A stretch of DNA of 64,000 nt, from the NCBI GenBank assembly GCA_003222085.1, contig QHUK01000001.1:158854-222853 (forward strand). Direction: 5' to 3'. The DNA comes from Gemmatimonadota bacterium (lineage in GTDB: Bacteria; Gemmatimonadota; Gemmatimonadetes; Gemmatimonadales; GWC2-71-9). Positions within the stretch are counted from its first letter, which is position 1. The number at the start of each line of letters is the position of its first letter. The translations under genes were made by a program, and so were the position numbers. The notes beneath the pieces are model-generated. The model was not told the origin of the DNA. It saw nothing but the letters and a program-made list of their open reading frames with translations, and made no database searches. Positions 8,409 to 17,354 of this stretch are shown here, in pieces.

Positions 8409-9316
8409 GGCTTCACCGCCCGGACCTCGTCAAGCAGCTTTGCTGCTCCGCCCCCACGCAATGCGGCCACGTCCTCCTGATACTTGACGAGCGCCCCCAG
8501 TGTCCGCTCCACCTGCTCCGCCTCCAGGCGCCTGGCGCCAAGGGCTTCCAACGCCGCGGCCCAATCGATGGTCTCGGCAATCCCGGGGACCTTGGTCAGA
8601 TCCGCGGAACGCAGACGCTGCACGAAGGCGACCACCTCGCTCGCCAGCACTTGCGACAGCTCCGGTCGCCGACAGGTGAGAATCGCAAGCTCCCGCTCGG
8701 CCGTGGGATAGTCGATCCAGTGATACAGGCAGCGCCGCTTGAGCGCATCGTGCACCTCACGGGTCCGGTTGCTCGTGATGATCACGTGCGGCGGCCGCCC
8801 CGCGGGGGCCTTGATCGTCCCGATCTCGGGGATGGTGATCGCGAAGTCGGCGAGCACCTCGAGCAGGTAGGCCTCGAACTCCTCGTCGGCGCGATCCACC
8901 TCGTCGATCAGGAGGACTGGAGGCTCCGGGCGCGAGTTCTCGAGCGCCCGGAGCAGCGGCCGCCGGACGAGGAACTCCTCGGAGAAGATGTCCTTCGTCA
9001 CGGCGCGCTTCGCGTCGCCGCGCGCCTCGAGCAGCCGGATCTCGAGCATCTGACGGGGATAGTCCCACTCGTACACGGCCGTGTTGACGTCCAGCCCCTC
9101 ATAACACTGCAGCCGGATCAGCTCCGTCTCGAGAACAGCGGCGAGCGTGCGGCCGACGTCGGTCTTCCCGACACCCGCTTCGCCTTCGACGAGCAGCGGG
9201 CGATCGAGCGTGAGGGAGAGATACACCGCTGTGGCGAGGTCGCGGTCGGCGACGTACCGTTGGGCCGCGAAGGCGGCCTGGACGGAATCGATCGATGCGA
9301 GCCGGTGCGTGCCCAT
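8405..9316 (-). CDS. coxD: MoxR-family AAA+ ATPase (CoxD-like)
   Basis: 303 residues from the ATG at 9316, which has AGGTG just upstream. This is preferred over the longer ORF from 9364. AAA+ motifs are clear: Walker A 'VEGEAGVGKTDVGRT', Walker B 'PPVLLIDEVDRADEEFEAYL', sensor 1 'PPHVIITSNRTREVHDALKRR', and an arginine-finger region 'RRCLYHWIDYP'. CoxD is a chaperone ATPase that unfolds or remodels apo-CoxL during assembly of the bimetallic site, working with VWA proteins such as CoxE next door. Its order between coxG and coxE matches known cox clusters. Confidence 0.92.
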   Translation of the reverse strand: MGTHRLASIDSVQAAFAAQRYVADRDLATAVYLSLTLDRPLLVEGEAGVGKTDVGRTLAAVLETELIRLQCYEGLDVNTAVYEWDYPRQMLEIRLLEARGDAKRAVTKDIFSEEFLVRRPLLRALENSRPEPPVLLIDEVDRADEEFEAYLLEVLADFAITIPEIGTIKAPAGRPPHVIITSNRTREVHDALKRRCLYHWIDYPTAERELAILTCRRPELSQVLASEVVAFVQRLRSADLTKVPGIAETIDWAAALEALGARRLEAEQVERTLGALVKYQEDVAALRGGGAAKLLDEVRAVKP

Positions 9317-9326
9317 CACCTGCAAT

Positions 9327-9788
9327 CTACTTGAAGCGCGCCCCCTCGCCGACGCGGGCCGCAAACGTGTCCCAGAAGTGCTCCGTGAGCTTCTTGGCGG
9401 TGCCCTTCAAGAGCCGAGCACCCACGCTGGCGACCGTGCCGCGAACCTCCGAGCTGGCGCTCCACTTGAGACGGGATCGGTTCGGGGGGATGGGCTCGAT
9501 CTCGAGCGTGGTGCTCACGTCCACGCCCGACCCGGGGGCCTTGCCGTGGGCCGACATCTTGAGGCTCTTGGGCGGCTTCACCTCGGAGAGCTCCACGTCG
9601 AGCTGAAACTTGACCTTCACGGCACCCACCCCGAACCCCGAAATCACCTTGAAGTGCCGGTCGTCGATCGGCTCCACCGACTCGACCCCGGGCGCCACCG
9701 ACGCCACGAACTCGTGATCGAGCAGCCGCTTCCAGACTTCGGCCGGCGGGGCGGCGATTTCGGGCGCGCCGGAGAAGTCGAGTCGCAC
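9327..9788 (-). CDS. coxG: CoxG-like carbon monoxide dehydrogenase subunit G (SRPBCC)
   Basis: 153 residues starting at the GTG 9788-9786. That GTG overlaps the TAG stop of coxM by one base (TAGTG), suggesting translational coupling. The protein belongs to the COXG family of START/SRPBCC domains: 'FSGAPEIAAPPAEVWKRLLD', 'VEPIDDRHFKVISGFGVGAV' and a C-terminal amphipathic helix 'RLLKGTAKKLTEHFWDTFAA'. CoxG anchors CO dehydrogenase to the inner face of the membrane in Oligotropha. By analogy it may dock this Mo-hydroxylase to the quinone pool. Confidence 0.88.
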   Translation of the reverse strand: MRLDFSGAPEIAAPPAEVWKRLLDHEFVASVAPGVESVEPIDDRHFKVISGFGVGAVKVKFQLDVELSEVKPPKSLKMSAHGKAPGSGVDVSTTLEIEPIPPNRSRLKWSASSEVRGTVASVGARLLKGTAKKLTEHFWDTFAARVGEGARFK

Positions 9789-10654
9789 TACCCCGCCCGG
9801 GAGAGCGCCTGGGCGAGCGCCCGCCGCGCGGCCACCATCCCGAGATGCGTCCGGTACGCCGCCGAAGCGTGGATGTCGTCGTTCGCCTCGACACCGGCGA
9901 CGGACGCCGCAGCGACTTCGGCGATCAGCTCCGCCTGGCCCTGGGTGCCCACCAGCTTCGCAGCCGCAGGGGCGAGGAACGGCGTGTCCGCGAGCCCGGT
10001 GAATGCCAGGTCCGCGCGCGTGATCATCCCCTTGGCGACTGTGATCAGCGCGGCGGCTCCCACCAGCGCGTATCCCGACGCCGCCTGCTCGAAGCTCGCG
10101 TACGCCCCCCCCGCCCCCCCTGTCCCCGCGCCTTTGGCAGGCGCCGGTAGCTGGATCTCCGTGAGCAGCTCGGTGGGCTTCATGGCGGTCGTAAACGGTC
10201 CCTTGAAGAATTTCCGGGCCGCCACGGAGCGCTTGCCGCCCTTGGACTGGAGCACGAACGTCGCGTCGAGCACGAGCATCACCGGTGGCATATCGGCCGC
10301 GGGATCGGCATGGGCCAACCCTCCGCCGATGGTCCCCGCATTGCGGACCTGTAAGTCGCCGATGTGCTCGGTCACCTCGCCGATGAGGGGGTACAGCGCC
10401 TTGAGCTCCGTGGACTCGAGCAGCTCGCGGTAGGTCGTGGCGGCACCGATCTTCACACCGCCACCCGCTCGCTTGATGCCCTTGAGCTCCCGCAGCTGCC
10501 CGATGTCCACGAGCGTCTCCGGCTGCGCCAGCCGGAACCTGAGGAGCGGCAGCAGGCTGTGCCCGCCGGCGATCACCTTGGTGCTCTTCCCCATGGCCTT
10601 GAGCGCGTCCTTCAAGCTCTTCGCGCGCACATAGTCGAAAGAAGTCGGGATCAC
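9788..10654 (-). CDS. coxM: Mo-hydroxylase FAD-binding medium subunit (CoxM)
   Basis: 288 residues from the GTG at 10654-10652, which overlaps the TGA of coxL as GTGA. The start is supported by the family N-terminus VIPTSFDYVRAKSLKDAL. FAD-binding motifs are present: 'VIAGGHSLLPLLRFRLAQP' (AGGHS) and 'TIGGGLAHADPAADMP' (TIGG). The C-terminal CO_deh_flav_C domain contains 'DIHASAAYRTHLGMV'. It passes electrons from the 2Fe-2S centres to FAD and on to the acceptor. It is the third structural gene of the S-L-M order typical of form II clusters. Confidence 0.95.
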   Translation of the reverse strand: MIPTSFDYVRAKSLKDALKAMGKSTKVIAGGHSLLPLLRFRLAQPETLVDIGQLRELKGIKRAGGGVKIGAATTYRELLESTELKALYPLIGEVTEHIGDLQVRNAGTIGGGLAHADPAADMPPVMLVLDATFVLQSKGGKRSVAARKFFKGPFTTAMKPTELLTEIQLPAPAKGAGTGGAGGAYASFEQAASGYALVGAAALITVAKGMITRADLAFTGLADTPFLAPAAAKLVGTQGQAELIAEVAAASVAGVEANDDIHASAAYRTHLGMVAARRALAQALSRAG

Positions 10655-13023
10655 TTGGCGCCTCCTCCCCCTCCCCCTCCCGCTCTCGCCTGCTGGATCG
10701 CGGCCCACACGCGGGCCGGCGTGAGCGGCTTGTCGATGTGGGAGACACCGAGGGGCGCAAGCGCGTCGCACACGGCGTTCACCAGCGTCGGCACCGAGGC
10801 GATCGTCCCGGTCTCCCCCACGCCTTTGACGCCGAGTGGGTTCACGGGTGACGGGGTGACGGTGTGGGCGGTCTCGACCTTCGGCATCTGCGATGCCTTC
10901 GGGACGGCGTAGTCCATCATCGTGCCGGTGAGGAGCTGGCCGTCCTCGTCGTACACCACCATCTCCTGCAGGGCCTCGCCCAACCCCTGGATCACGCCGC
11001 CGTGTACCTGGCCGTCCACGATCATCGGATTGATCTGGGGCCCGCAGTCGTCTACCGCGATGTAGCGGAGGATCTTGACCTCGCCGGTCTCGGGGTCCAC
11101 GTCCACGGTGCAGATGTGCGTGCCGAACGGGTACACGAAGTTCGACGGATCGAAGAACGCCGTCGCTTCGAGCCCCGGCTCGACGCCGGGCGGCAGGTTC
11201 CAGGCGACGTTGGCCATCAGGGCGAGCTCCCCGAAGGTCTTTCCTTTATCCGGTGAGCCCTTCACCGCGAACTTCCCGTCCTGCCACTCGAGGTCGGCCT
11301 CGCTCGCCTCGAGCAGGTGGGCGGCGATCTTCTTCGCTTTGTCCTTCACCCGCTGCGCCGCCACCTTCACGGCGCTGCCGCACACCGCGGTGGTCCGGCT
11401 GCCGTATGTCCCCCACCCTTGGGGGGTCGCCTCGGTGTCGCCCGCCACGACCTCGACGTTCTCGACCGGGATGCCGAACTCGTCGGCCACGATCTGTGCG
11501 AACGTCGTCTCCTCGCCCTGGCCGTGCGGCTTGCCGCCGATGTAGGCGCGGACGACGCCGGTCGGATACACGCGGACGATCGCCGAGTCGTACAGTCCCC
11601 CGCCGAACCCGACGGCCCCCGCCACCTGGGAGGGACCGAGGCCACAGATCTCGCAGTAGGTCGTGACGCCGACGCCCAGATAGCGACCCGCTTTCCGCGC
11701 TTTGGCTTGCTCGGCGCGGAACTTCTTGTAGTCGAACATCTGGAGCGCTTTGTCGAGCGCGCCCTGGTAGTTCCCCGAGTCGTAGGTGATCCCGGTGGCC
11801 ACGGTGTACGGAAACTTGTCCTTGGGGATCAGGTTCTTGCGCCGCACGTCGACCGGATCCATGCCGATTTTCCGGGCGTACAGATCGATCATCCGCTCGA
11901 GCAGGAACGTGGCCTCCGGGCGACCGGCGCCACGGTAGGCGTCCACCGGCGTGGTGGTCGTGTACACGCCGTAGATCGTCCCCTCGATGTTCGGGATCGT
12001 ATAGGGCCCGGAGTACATCAGGCCGTGCAGGATGGTGGGGATGCCGGGAGCCGCCGTGGAGGCGTAGCCGCCGAGCCCAGCGTACACCTTGGTGCGAAGC
12101 CCGGTGATCTGGCCGTCCTTCGTGCCGCACATCGCGACGTACTCCACATGGTCACGGCCGTGGATCGTCGCTTTGTAGTTCTCCGAGCGGTCCTCGGTCC
12201 ACTTCACGGGACGTCCCAGCTGCATCGATGCGAAGCTCACCAGCGCTTCGTCGGCGTAGCCCGGGATCTTGCTGCCGAAGCCGCCGCCCACCTCGGGCGC
12301 GATCACGCGGATGCGATGCTCGGGGAGCTTGGTCATCACCGACAGAAGAAAGCGATGGATGTGCGGGTTCTGGCTCGTGATCCAGAGGGTGAGCTGGCCG
12401 GTGCCGGGGTTGTAGCTGGCGCACGCCGCGCGCGGCTCCATCGCGGTCGGCAGCAGGCGATTCTGCACGATGCGCTGCTCCACCGTGACCGGCGCCTCGG
12501 CAAACGCCTTCGCGGCGTCGCCCCCCGCCACCTTCCACGTGAACGCCACGTTGCCGGGAACCTCCGGGTGGAGCTCGGGCGCCCCCTGTTGTGTGGCTTT
12601 CTCGGGATCGACCACTACGTCGAGGGCGTCGTAATCCACGTCGATCAGGTCGAGCGCGTCGCGCGCGGCGGCGCGCGACTCGGCCACGACCAGGGCGACG
12701 CCATCACCGACATAACGCACCCTGTCGATTGCGAGCAGTGGATGCGGCGGGACTTTGAGATCGCAGTTCGGTACGTTCCAGGCGCAGGGGACGGTGTTCA
12801 GCTTGTCCTTCACGTCGGCGCCGGTGAACACCGCCACGACGCCCGGCGCTTTCTTCGCCTTGGTGACGTCGACCTTGCCGAGTTTCGCGTGCGCGTAGGT
12901 GCTGCGCAGCACGGCGGCGTGCAGGAGACCGGGCAGCTTCACGTCGTCGGTGTAGGTCGCCCTGCCGGTGATGAGCCGCGGGTCCTCGCGTCGCTTGATG
13001 CCGGAGCCGAAGAGCGTTGCCAT
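10651..13023 (-). CDS. coxL: Form II CO dehydrogenase-like molybdenum large subunit
   Basis: 790 residues of the xanthine oxidase family large subunit, which carries the molybdopterin dinucleotide and the substrate site. The MCD-binding motif GGGFGSK is at 246-252, and the catalytic-loop Glu is in 'KGVGETGTIASVP' near the C-terminus. The active-site loop is AYRGAGR (362-368). This is the form II signature, not the AYxCSFR loop with the Cu-ligating Cys of form I enzymes, so aerobic CO oxidation cannot be assumed. It is 12 bp downstream of coxS and overlaps coxM by 4 bp. It could equally be an aldehyde or aromatic heterocycle hydroxylase. Confidence 0.95.
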   Translation of the reverse strand: MATLFGSGIKRREDPRLITGRATYTDDVKLPGLLHAAVLRSTYAHAKLGKVDVTKAKKAPGVVAVFTGADVKDKLNTVPCAWNVPNCDLKVPPHPLLAIDRVRYVGDGVALVVAESRAAARDALDLIDVDYDALDVVVDPEKATQQGAPELHPEVPGNVAFTWKVAGGDAAKAFAEAPVTVEQRIVQNRLLPTAMEPRAACASYNPGTGQLTLWITSQNPHIHRFLLSVMTKLPEHRIRVIAPEVGGGFGSKIPGYADEALVSFASMQLGRPVKWTEDRSENYKATIHGRDHVEYVAMCGTKDGQITGLRTKVYAGLGGYASTAAPGIPTILHGLMYSGPYTIPNIEGTIYGVYTTTTPVDAYRGAGRPEATFLLERMIDLYARKIGMDPVDVRRKNLIPKDKFPYTVATGITYDSGNYQGALDKALQMFDYKKFRAEQAKARKAGRYLGVGVTTYCEICGLGPSQVAGAVGFGGGLYDSAIVRVYPTGVVRAYIGGKPHGQGEETTFAQIVADEFGIPVENVEVVAGDTEATPQGWGTYGSRTTAVCGSAVKVAAQRVKDKAKKIAAHLLEASEADLEWQDGKFAVKGSPDKGKTFGELALMANVAWNLPPGVEPGLEATAFFDPSNFVYPFGTHICTVDVDPETGEVKILRYIAVDDCGPQINPMIVDGQVHGGVIQGLGEALQEMVVYDEDGQLLTGTMMDYAVPKASQMPKVETAHTVTPSPVNPLGVKGVGETGTIASVPTLVNAVCDALAPLGVSHIDKPLTPARVWAAIQQARAGGGGGGGAK

Positions 13024-13035
13024 GTCGGGCTCCTC

Positions 13036-13506
13036 CTACCGTGCGGCCGCCGCGGCCTGGATCGCGGCGACGATGTTTTGATAGCCGGTGCAGCGGCACA
13101 GATTGCCCGCGAGCGCGTGGCGGATCTCCGCCTCGGTCGGCTTGGGATTGGTGGCGAGCAGATCGGCCGCCGTCATGATCATCCCGGGAGTGCAGAAGCC
13201 GCACTGCAGCCCGTGCTTCTCCCAAAACGCCTGCTGGAGGGGGTGGAGCCCCCCGTCACGCTTCAGCCCTTCGATCGTGGTGATCGCGTGCCCTTCCGCC
13301 TGCAGCGCCAGGACGGTGCAGCTCTTCACCGCGCGCCCGTCCATATGGACCGTGCAGGCGCCGCACTGGCTCGTATCGCAGCCGACGTGGGTACCGGTGA
13401 GATCCAGCTGGTCGCGCAACACATAGACGAGCAGGTCCCGCGGCTCCACCTCGGCCGTCCGCGTGACGCCGTTCACGTCGAGGGTAATGGAGCACGTCCC
13501 CGTCAT
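13036..13506 (-). CDS. coxS: Mo-hydroxylase 2Fe-2S small subunit (CoxS)
   Basis: 156 residues from the ATG at 13506 ([11 protein letters not shown]). The longer ORF from 13665 has an un-protein-like N-terminus. It contains both [2Fe-2S] clusters: the plant-ferredoxin type '[20 protein letters not shown]' with a fourth Cys in 'AVKSCTV', and the C-terminal type 'QCGFCTPGM' plus '[12 protein letters not shown]'. It is the first gene of the eight-gene cox operon. The 103-bp divergent region shared with the SBP56 gene should hold its promoter. Confidence 0.95.
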   Translation of the reverse strand: MTGTCSITLDVNGVTRTAEVEPRDLLVYVLRDQLDLTGTHVGCDTSQCGACTVHMDGRAVKSCTVLALQAEGHAITTIEGLKRDGGLHPLQQAFWEKHGLQCGFCTPGMIMTAADLLATNPKPTEAEIRHALAGNLCRCTGYQNIVAAIQAAAAAR

Positions 13507-13548
13507 AGAGGTGGAATATGCCCGCCGGCCAAGGGGCTGCAACTCGCC

Positions 13549-13576
13549 TTGCACCTTACCGCTCCGCGCGTAGCTT
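13549..13576 (+). promoter_or_regulatory. Possible sigma-70 promoter of the SBP56 gene
   Basis: TTGCAC (13549-13554), a 16-bp spacer and TAGCTT (13571-13576) lie 34 bp before the GTG start at 13610. That GTG has a good GGAGG ribosome binding site (gaggaggtag). The match is only fair. Confidence 0.35.
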
Positions 13577-13609
13577 CGCTGGACCAGCCGTTCATGAGGA
13601 GGTAGCATT

Positions 13610-14815
13610 GTGAACCGCACCGCGCTGCTGTTGCTGTTCGCCGCTCTGCCGGTGGGGATCGTCATCGCCCCCGCGTCGAGCGGCCCCGATGACGAGTCGG
13701 TCTTCGTCCGGGCCCTCCCCGCAGGCCAGCACGAGTCCGTGGTGTACGTCTGGACCAGCGACGCCGATCAGAAGGACCCCGACTTCCTGTCGGTGCTCGA
13801 CGCCGACCCCGCGTCGCCGAGTTACGGAAAGGTCATCGCCACGGCATCCACGGGCTCGCCCGGGAACGAAGCGCATCACTTCGGCTACACCACCAACGCC
13901 GATCGCATCTTCGCCGGCGGGCTGTTCTCGAATCGTCTGTTCATCTACGACGTCGCCACCGATCCGAAACACCCGAAGCTCGTCAAGACGGTCCCCGACC
14001 TCGCGGCGAGCACGGGCTTCTCGGGGCCGCACACCTTCTACGCGGTGCCGGGGGGCGTGCTGATCGCGATGCTCGGCTCGAAGGAGGGTGGCGCCCCGGG
14101 CGCGCTCGTGAAGCTCGACAACGACGGCAAGTTTCTCGAGGCGCATCCTGCGCCCGACTACATGTACGACGTCGGGATCAAGCCGGAGCTGAACCTGATC
14201 GTCACCTCGAGCTGGGCACATCCCCACGCCGTCAAGGCCGGCAACACGCCGATGGACCAGGTCGGCGACGAGGTGGTCGCGTGGGACTGGAAGACCGGCA
14301 AGGTCCTCCAGGTCGAGCATCTCGACAAGTCACCGCTCGAGGTGCGCTGGCTGCACGGACCGGCGGCGCGCGGGGGATTCATCAACTGCGCGTTCGGCAA
14401 CAGTGTGTGGCATTGGCAGGTGGGCAATGACGGGAAGCTCGCGTTCCACCGCGTGATCAAGCTCGCGGACGGCTCGCTGCCGGCCGACATGCGGATCTCC
14501 TACGACAACAAGTTTTTGTATGTCTCGCTGTTCGGCGGGGGCGCGGTGCAGCAGTACGACGTCGCCGATCCGATGCAGCCGAAGCTCGTGAGCACCGTGA
14601 CCATTCCCCAGGCCCAGATGATGAAGCTCACCCCCGACAGCAAGCGGCTGTACGTGAGCAATTCGCTGCTCTCGAACCTGGACGGGAAGGTCCCCTACCG
14701 CGTGCGGCTCGTGAACGTGGGACCGACCGGAATGACGCTCGACCCCAAGTTCGACGTGGATTTCGAGCACTTCCCGACGGGGCAGGCGCGCCCGCATGAT
14801 ATGTTGCTGAAGTAA
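13610..14815 (+). CDS. SBP56-family protein (methanethiol oxidase-like)
   Basis: 401 residues, with an N-terminal signal peptide (about residues 1-24), so the protein is periplasmic or secreted. The body is the seven-bladed propeller family of 56-kDa selenium-binding proteins. Marks include '[13 protein letters not shown]', '[16 protein letters not shown]', '[19 protein letters not shown]' and the C-terminal '[10 protein letters not shown]'. Characterised bacterial members (MtoX) are copper-dependent methanethiol oxidases giving formaldehyde, H2S and H2O2. Metal-binding His residues such as H56-H57 are present. The start is GTG at 13610 with GGAGG upstream. It is divergent from the cox operon, and a functional link is not shown. 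Confidence 0.85.
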   Translation: MNRTALLLLFAALPVGIVIAPASSGPDDESVFVRALPAGQHESVVYVWTSDADQKDPDFLSVLDADPASPSYGKVIATASTGSPGNEAHHFGYTTNADRIFAGGLFSNRLFIYDVATDPKHPKLVKTVPDLAASTGFSGPHTFYAVPGGVLIAMLGSKEGGAPGALVKLDNDGKFLEAHPAPDYMYDVGIKPELNLIVTSSWAHPHAVKAGNTPMDQVGDEVVAWDWKTGKVLQVEHLDKSPLEVRWLHGPAARGGFINCAFGNSVWHWQVGNDGKLAFHRVIKLADGSLPADMRISYDNKFLYVSLFGGGAVQQYDVADPMQPKLVSTVTIPQAQMMKLTPDSKRLYVSNSLLSNLDGKVPYRVRLVNVGPTGMTLDPKFDVDFEHFPTGQARPHDMLLK

Positions 14816-14875
14816 AAAAAAACGTCGAGCAGAGGCGTCACGCAGAAGCGTAGCACGAAGGCGTCACGCGAATAC

Positions 14876-14903
14876 GTAGGGGCGCAGCATGCTGCGCCCC
14901 TAC
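14876..14903. repeat. Perfect 28-bp palindrome between genes
   Basis: A perfect 14-bp inverted repeat with no loop, centred at 14889/14890 (half-site GTAGGGGCGCAGCA). It follows the SBP56 stop by about 60 bp and lies just before the HAD gene. The stretch 14829-14875 preceding it has irregular direct repeats of GGCGTCACGC. It may act as a terminator or be an extragenic palindrome, and there is no T-run. Confidence 0.65.
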
Positions 14904-14931
14904 AGTGCTTTGGCGATTACATTACCGGACC

Positions 14932-15618
14932 ATGCCCCCCGGTCCCGCGTTCCTGTTCGATCTCGACGGCACGCTCGTGGACAGCGTGTATCAGCACGTG
15001 CTCGCCTGGCGCGAAGCGCTCGAGAGCGCCGGCATCGAGCTCTCGGTGTGGCGCATCCATCGTCGCATCGGCATGAGCGGCGGCCTGTTCGTCAACGCGC
15101 TGTTCCGTGAGACGGGCCGCGAGCTGAAGCCCGAGCAGGAGGCGCAGATCCGGCGCGTGCATGCCGAGGCGTACGCCCGCCAGGTGTCGCAGATCCGGCC
15201 CCTCCCCGGGGCGCGCGAACTCCTCACCTACCTGACGAAGGCGGGCGTCCCCTGGGCGATCGGCACGAGCGGCCGGATGGAGAGCGCCAAGCCGACGCTC
15301 GACCTGCTGGGGGTCCCGTCCAGCGTGCCCATCGTCACCCGCGATCAGGTGGAGCACGCGAAGCCCGATCCGGATCTGTTCCTTGCGGGCGCCGAGCGTC
15401 TGGGTGTGCCCATCGACGAGTCGGTGGTGGTTGGGGACAGCGTGTGGGACCTGCTCGCGGCGCGCCGCGCCCGCGCGCTGGGCGTGGGTCTCCTGTCGGG
15501 TGGCTACGGGGAAGAAGAGCTGGAGCGCGCCGGGGCCTACCGCGTGTATGAGGATCCGGCGGATCTCTTGAAGCACCTCGACGAGGTCGGCGTGCGCATC
15601 GGGAGCACGCCGCCGTAA
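14932..15618 (+). CDS. HAD-family hydrolase (phosphoglycolate/beta-phosphoglucomutase type)
   Basis: 228 residues from the ATG at 14932 (MPPGPAFLFDLDGT). All four HAD motifs are visible: I 'FDLDGTLVDS', II 'IGTSGRM', III the K in 'AKPDPDLFL', and IV 'VVVGDSVWDLLAARRA'. The alpha-helical cap between motifs I and II marks subfamily IA, small-molecule phosphatases or mutases acting on phosphoglycolate, sugar phosphates or similar. Substrate cannot be told from sequence. It is a single gene with no obvious operon partner. Confidence 0.9.
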   Translation: MPPGPAFLFDLDGTLVDSVYQHVLAWREALESAGIELSVWRIHRRIGMSGGLFVNALFRETGRELKPEQEAQIRRVHAEAYARQVSQIRPLPGARELLTYLTKAGVPWAIGTSGRMESAKPTLDLLGVPSSVPIVTRDQVEHAKPDPDLFLAGAERLGVPIDESVVVGDSVWDLLAARRARALGVGLLSGGYGEEELERAGAYRVYEDPADLLKHLDEVGVRIGSTPP

Positions 15619-15647
15619 GGCCAAGCCCCCCAGGCCTCGGGCGTAAT

Positions 15648-15667
15648 CCCCGGGCTTGCGCCCGGGG
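15648..15667. repeat. CCCCGGGC hairpin at a stop codon
   Basis: Arms CCCCGGGC (15648-15655) and GCCCGGGG (15660-15667) enclose a TTGC loop. The base after the right arm begins the TGA (15670-15668) of the minus-strand gene that follows. The copy at 44742 has the same stem, the same flanking GTCAG and a TTTC loop. Confidence 0.7.
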
Positions 15668-16111
15668 TCAGTGCGACCCGAGCGCGGGCCGCGCGGCGCG
15701 AATCATTCGCGCGATCCGCCATTCGGCGCCGACCCGCAGCATCCACAGCTCATCCTGAGGCCCGGCGCACCCCGGGGCGACGAACACGCGGGCCCACCGG
15801 TCGTCGATCAGCGCGATGCTCATCGGCAACGCGAGGCCCAGCCCCGACCGCGGCGAACAGGTCGAATCCACGGAGACCCGAAGCGCCTGCTGCCACCTCG
15901 TGTCCGTCGTGGGCGCCGTCCAGCGTGCGGAAATCTTCCCGACCCAGAAATAATCGAGCACGTCGGGCCACCGATGCGCCTGATCGTCCCGATAGAACCC
16001 CAGGACCTGCGAGCGGATCGCATCGCGATCAGATGCGACTTGGGCTGCTAGGGGAGTCACCCAAATCAGGGCCAACACCGCGCACGTCGCCGTACGACCG
16101 ATGGTCGCCAT
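15668..16111 (-). CDS. Secreted hypothetical protein, NTF2-like
   Basis: 147 residues with a signal peptide (about 1-24, ending LAAQ). The mature part begins 'DRDAIRSQVLGFYRDDQAHRW'. It continues through 'ARWTAPT', 'ALIDDRWARVFVAPG' and 'DELWMLRVGAEWRIARMIRA', a helix-then-sheet pattern like SnoaL/DUF4440 NTF2-like domains. Two Cys may form a disulfide in the periplasm. The family assignment is by pattern only. The stop codon abuts the repeat hairpin at 15648-15667. Confidence 0.65.
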   Translation of the reverse strand: MATIGRTATCAVLALIWVTPLAAQVASDRDAIRSQVLGFYRDDQAHRWPDVLDYFWVGKISARWTAPTTDTRWQQALRVSVDSTCSPRSGLGLALPMSIALIDDRWARVFVAPGCAGPQDELWMLRVGAEWRIARMIRAARPALGSH

Positions 16112-16174
16112 CGCTCAGTGTATCTGGAGGCGGTCTTTCCTCGCTATCCGGTTTTGAGAGGTGAACTACTGACT

Positions 16175-16190
16175 CCGGGCGCAAGCCCGG
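16175..16190. repeat. CCGGGC hairpin near a stop codon
   Basis: Arms CCGGGC and GCCCGG around a GCAA loop, 12 bp beyond the stop of the minus-strand channel gene (TGA at 16205-16203). On the minus strand it reads as the TTGC-loop version of the hairpin at 15648, again followed by AGTCAG. Confidence 0.55.
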
Positions 16191-16202
16191 CGTTACAGAA
16201 AG

Positions 16203-17354
16203 TCAGAAATGTTCTTCTTCGCCACGGGTTGTGGCCCCGCGGGCCGGTAGCTTGACCACCCGGTCCCAGGCGCTCGTCTGCCAGTTGTCCGGGCGTTCCA
16301 CCTCGCGCAGCCACGGGGGGAGGGGCACCGCGAGATGTTGCGCCAGTGCCTCGACGTACGGCTCGTACATGCGGCGCAGCTCGGTGAGCCGCGGCTCGAA
16401 GTCGGGTCGGGCCCGCAGCCCGAGGCCGTCGCTCGCCAGGCGCTTCCGGAGCCCCGCCAGCTGGGCCGACGAGAGGCGCTCCGCAGTGGGTCGCGGCGGC
16501 GTGCTGAACACCTGCGCCAGGTCCACCACCGCGTGGCGCGCCATGGCGAACGTCAGTTCCGCCTGGCGCGCACACCACCCCTCGAGGCCCACGATGATGA
16601 ACGCGCTCGCGTCGAGGATCGTCGTGAGCGCCGCGAGCCACGACTCGTTGTAGTGCTGCGACCTGAAGTAGGCGAGCGGCGGATACGACAAGTGGCTCTC
16701 GAGCACATCGGCCGCCCAGCGCTCCCAGTCGCGCAGCAGGTCGGTCAGCGCCGCGGAGCCGGGATCGCCGCGGTGCCGCCACAACAATTCCGATGCGCTG
16801 GGCGGCGAGCCGGCGCGGGCGTCGAGCAGCGAGATCGCGACCTCGCGCCGTGAAAAGGCCTGATAGATCACCGGAAAATACCCGATGACCGCCGCGAGAA
16901 AGGCGAACCCGGTTCCCGCCTCCACCACGGTGAGCGCCTTCGCGATCACGGTGCGCGGCACAACGTCACCCAAGCCGAGCGTGAAGAATGTCGTGCCGCT
17001 CATGTACACGTCGGACCAGAACCCGGTCGCGCCGCCGCCCACCACCGTCATCGCGGAGCCGGCGGCCCACTGCAGCAGGCCGAATGAGAACACGCTGCCC
17101 AGCGCCCACAGGGCCAGCAGGAAGAGCAATGAGAGCGGTCCATAGAAGGAGAGGAACGCATCGCGCCGCCGCCCCGACAGAAGCCGCGCGGCGCCGCGCC
17201 AGGGCGTCCACGTGGATCGGTAAAAGAGCTTGGTGAGTCGGATCCGCCCGCTTACGCGGCGCGGCAGGATGATCGTCTCGAACGCATCCCACAGGACCAC
17301 CGCGAGCAGCACTGCGCCGGCGAGACCGCTCAGCCATCGCATGGTCATTTCCAC
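16203..17354 (-). CDS. Two-TM potassium channel-like protein
   Basis: 383 residues. Hydrophobic segments lie at about 8-26, 70-95 and 135-160. Between the last two is a pore loop with the filter TLGLGD (125-130), a variant of the K+ channel signature TVGYGD, followed by VVP. The C-terminal 220 residues are cytoplasmic, helical and of unknown function. No RCK Rossmann motif is visible. It is the third gene of a tight set: its start overlaps the cytochrome c gene by 10 bp. The altered filter makes K+ selectivity uncertain. A link between a channel and a quinoprotein dehydrogenase is unexplained. Confidence 0.82.
   Translation of the reverse strand: MEMTMRWLSGLAGAVLLAVVLWDAFETIILPRRVSGRIRLTKLFYRSTWTPWRGAARLLSGRRRDAFLSFYGPLSLLFLLALWALGSVFSFGLLQWAAGSAMTVVGGGATGFWSDVYMSGTTFFTLGLGDVVPRTVIAKALTVVEAGTGFAFLAAVIGYFPVIYQAFSRREVAISLLDARAGSPPSASELLWRHRGDPGSAALTDLLRDWERWAADVLESHLSYPPLAYFRSQHYNESWLAALTTILDASAFIIVGLEGWCARQAELTFAMARHAVVDLAQVFSTPPRPTAERLSSAQLAGLRKRLASDGLGLRARPDFEPRLTELRRMYEPYVEALAQHLAVPLPPWLREVERPDNWQTSAWDRVVKLPARGATTRGEEEHF

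Noticed and set aside
10651..13023. True aerobic CO dehydrogenase (form I)
   Set aside because: The active-site loop is AYRGAGR, without the Cys that binds Cu in AYxCSFR enzymes.
11317..13605. 762-codon open frame on the plus strand opposite coxL and coxS
   Set aside because: Antisense shadow of high-GC genes. Translation is Arg/His/Gly-rich with no domain, while the minus strand encodes clear Mo-hydroxylase subunits.
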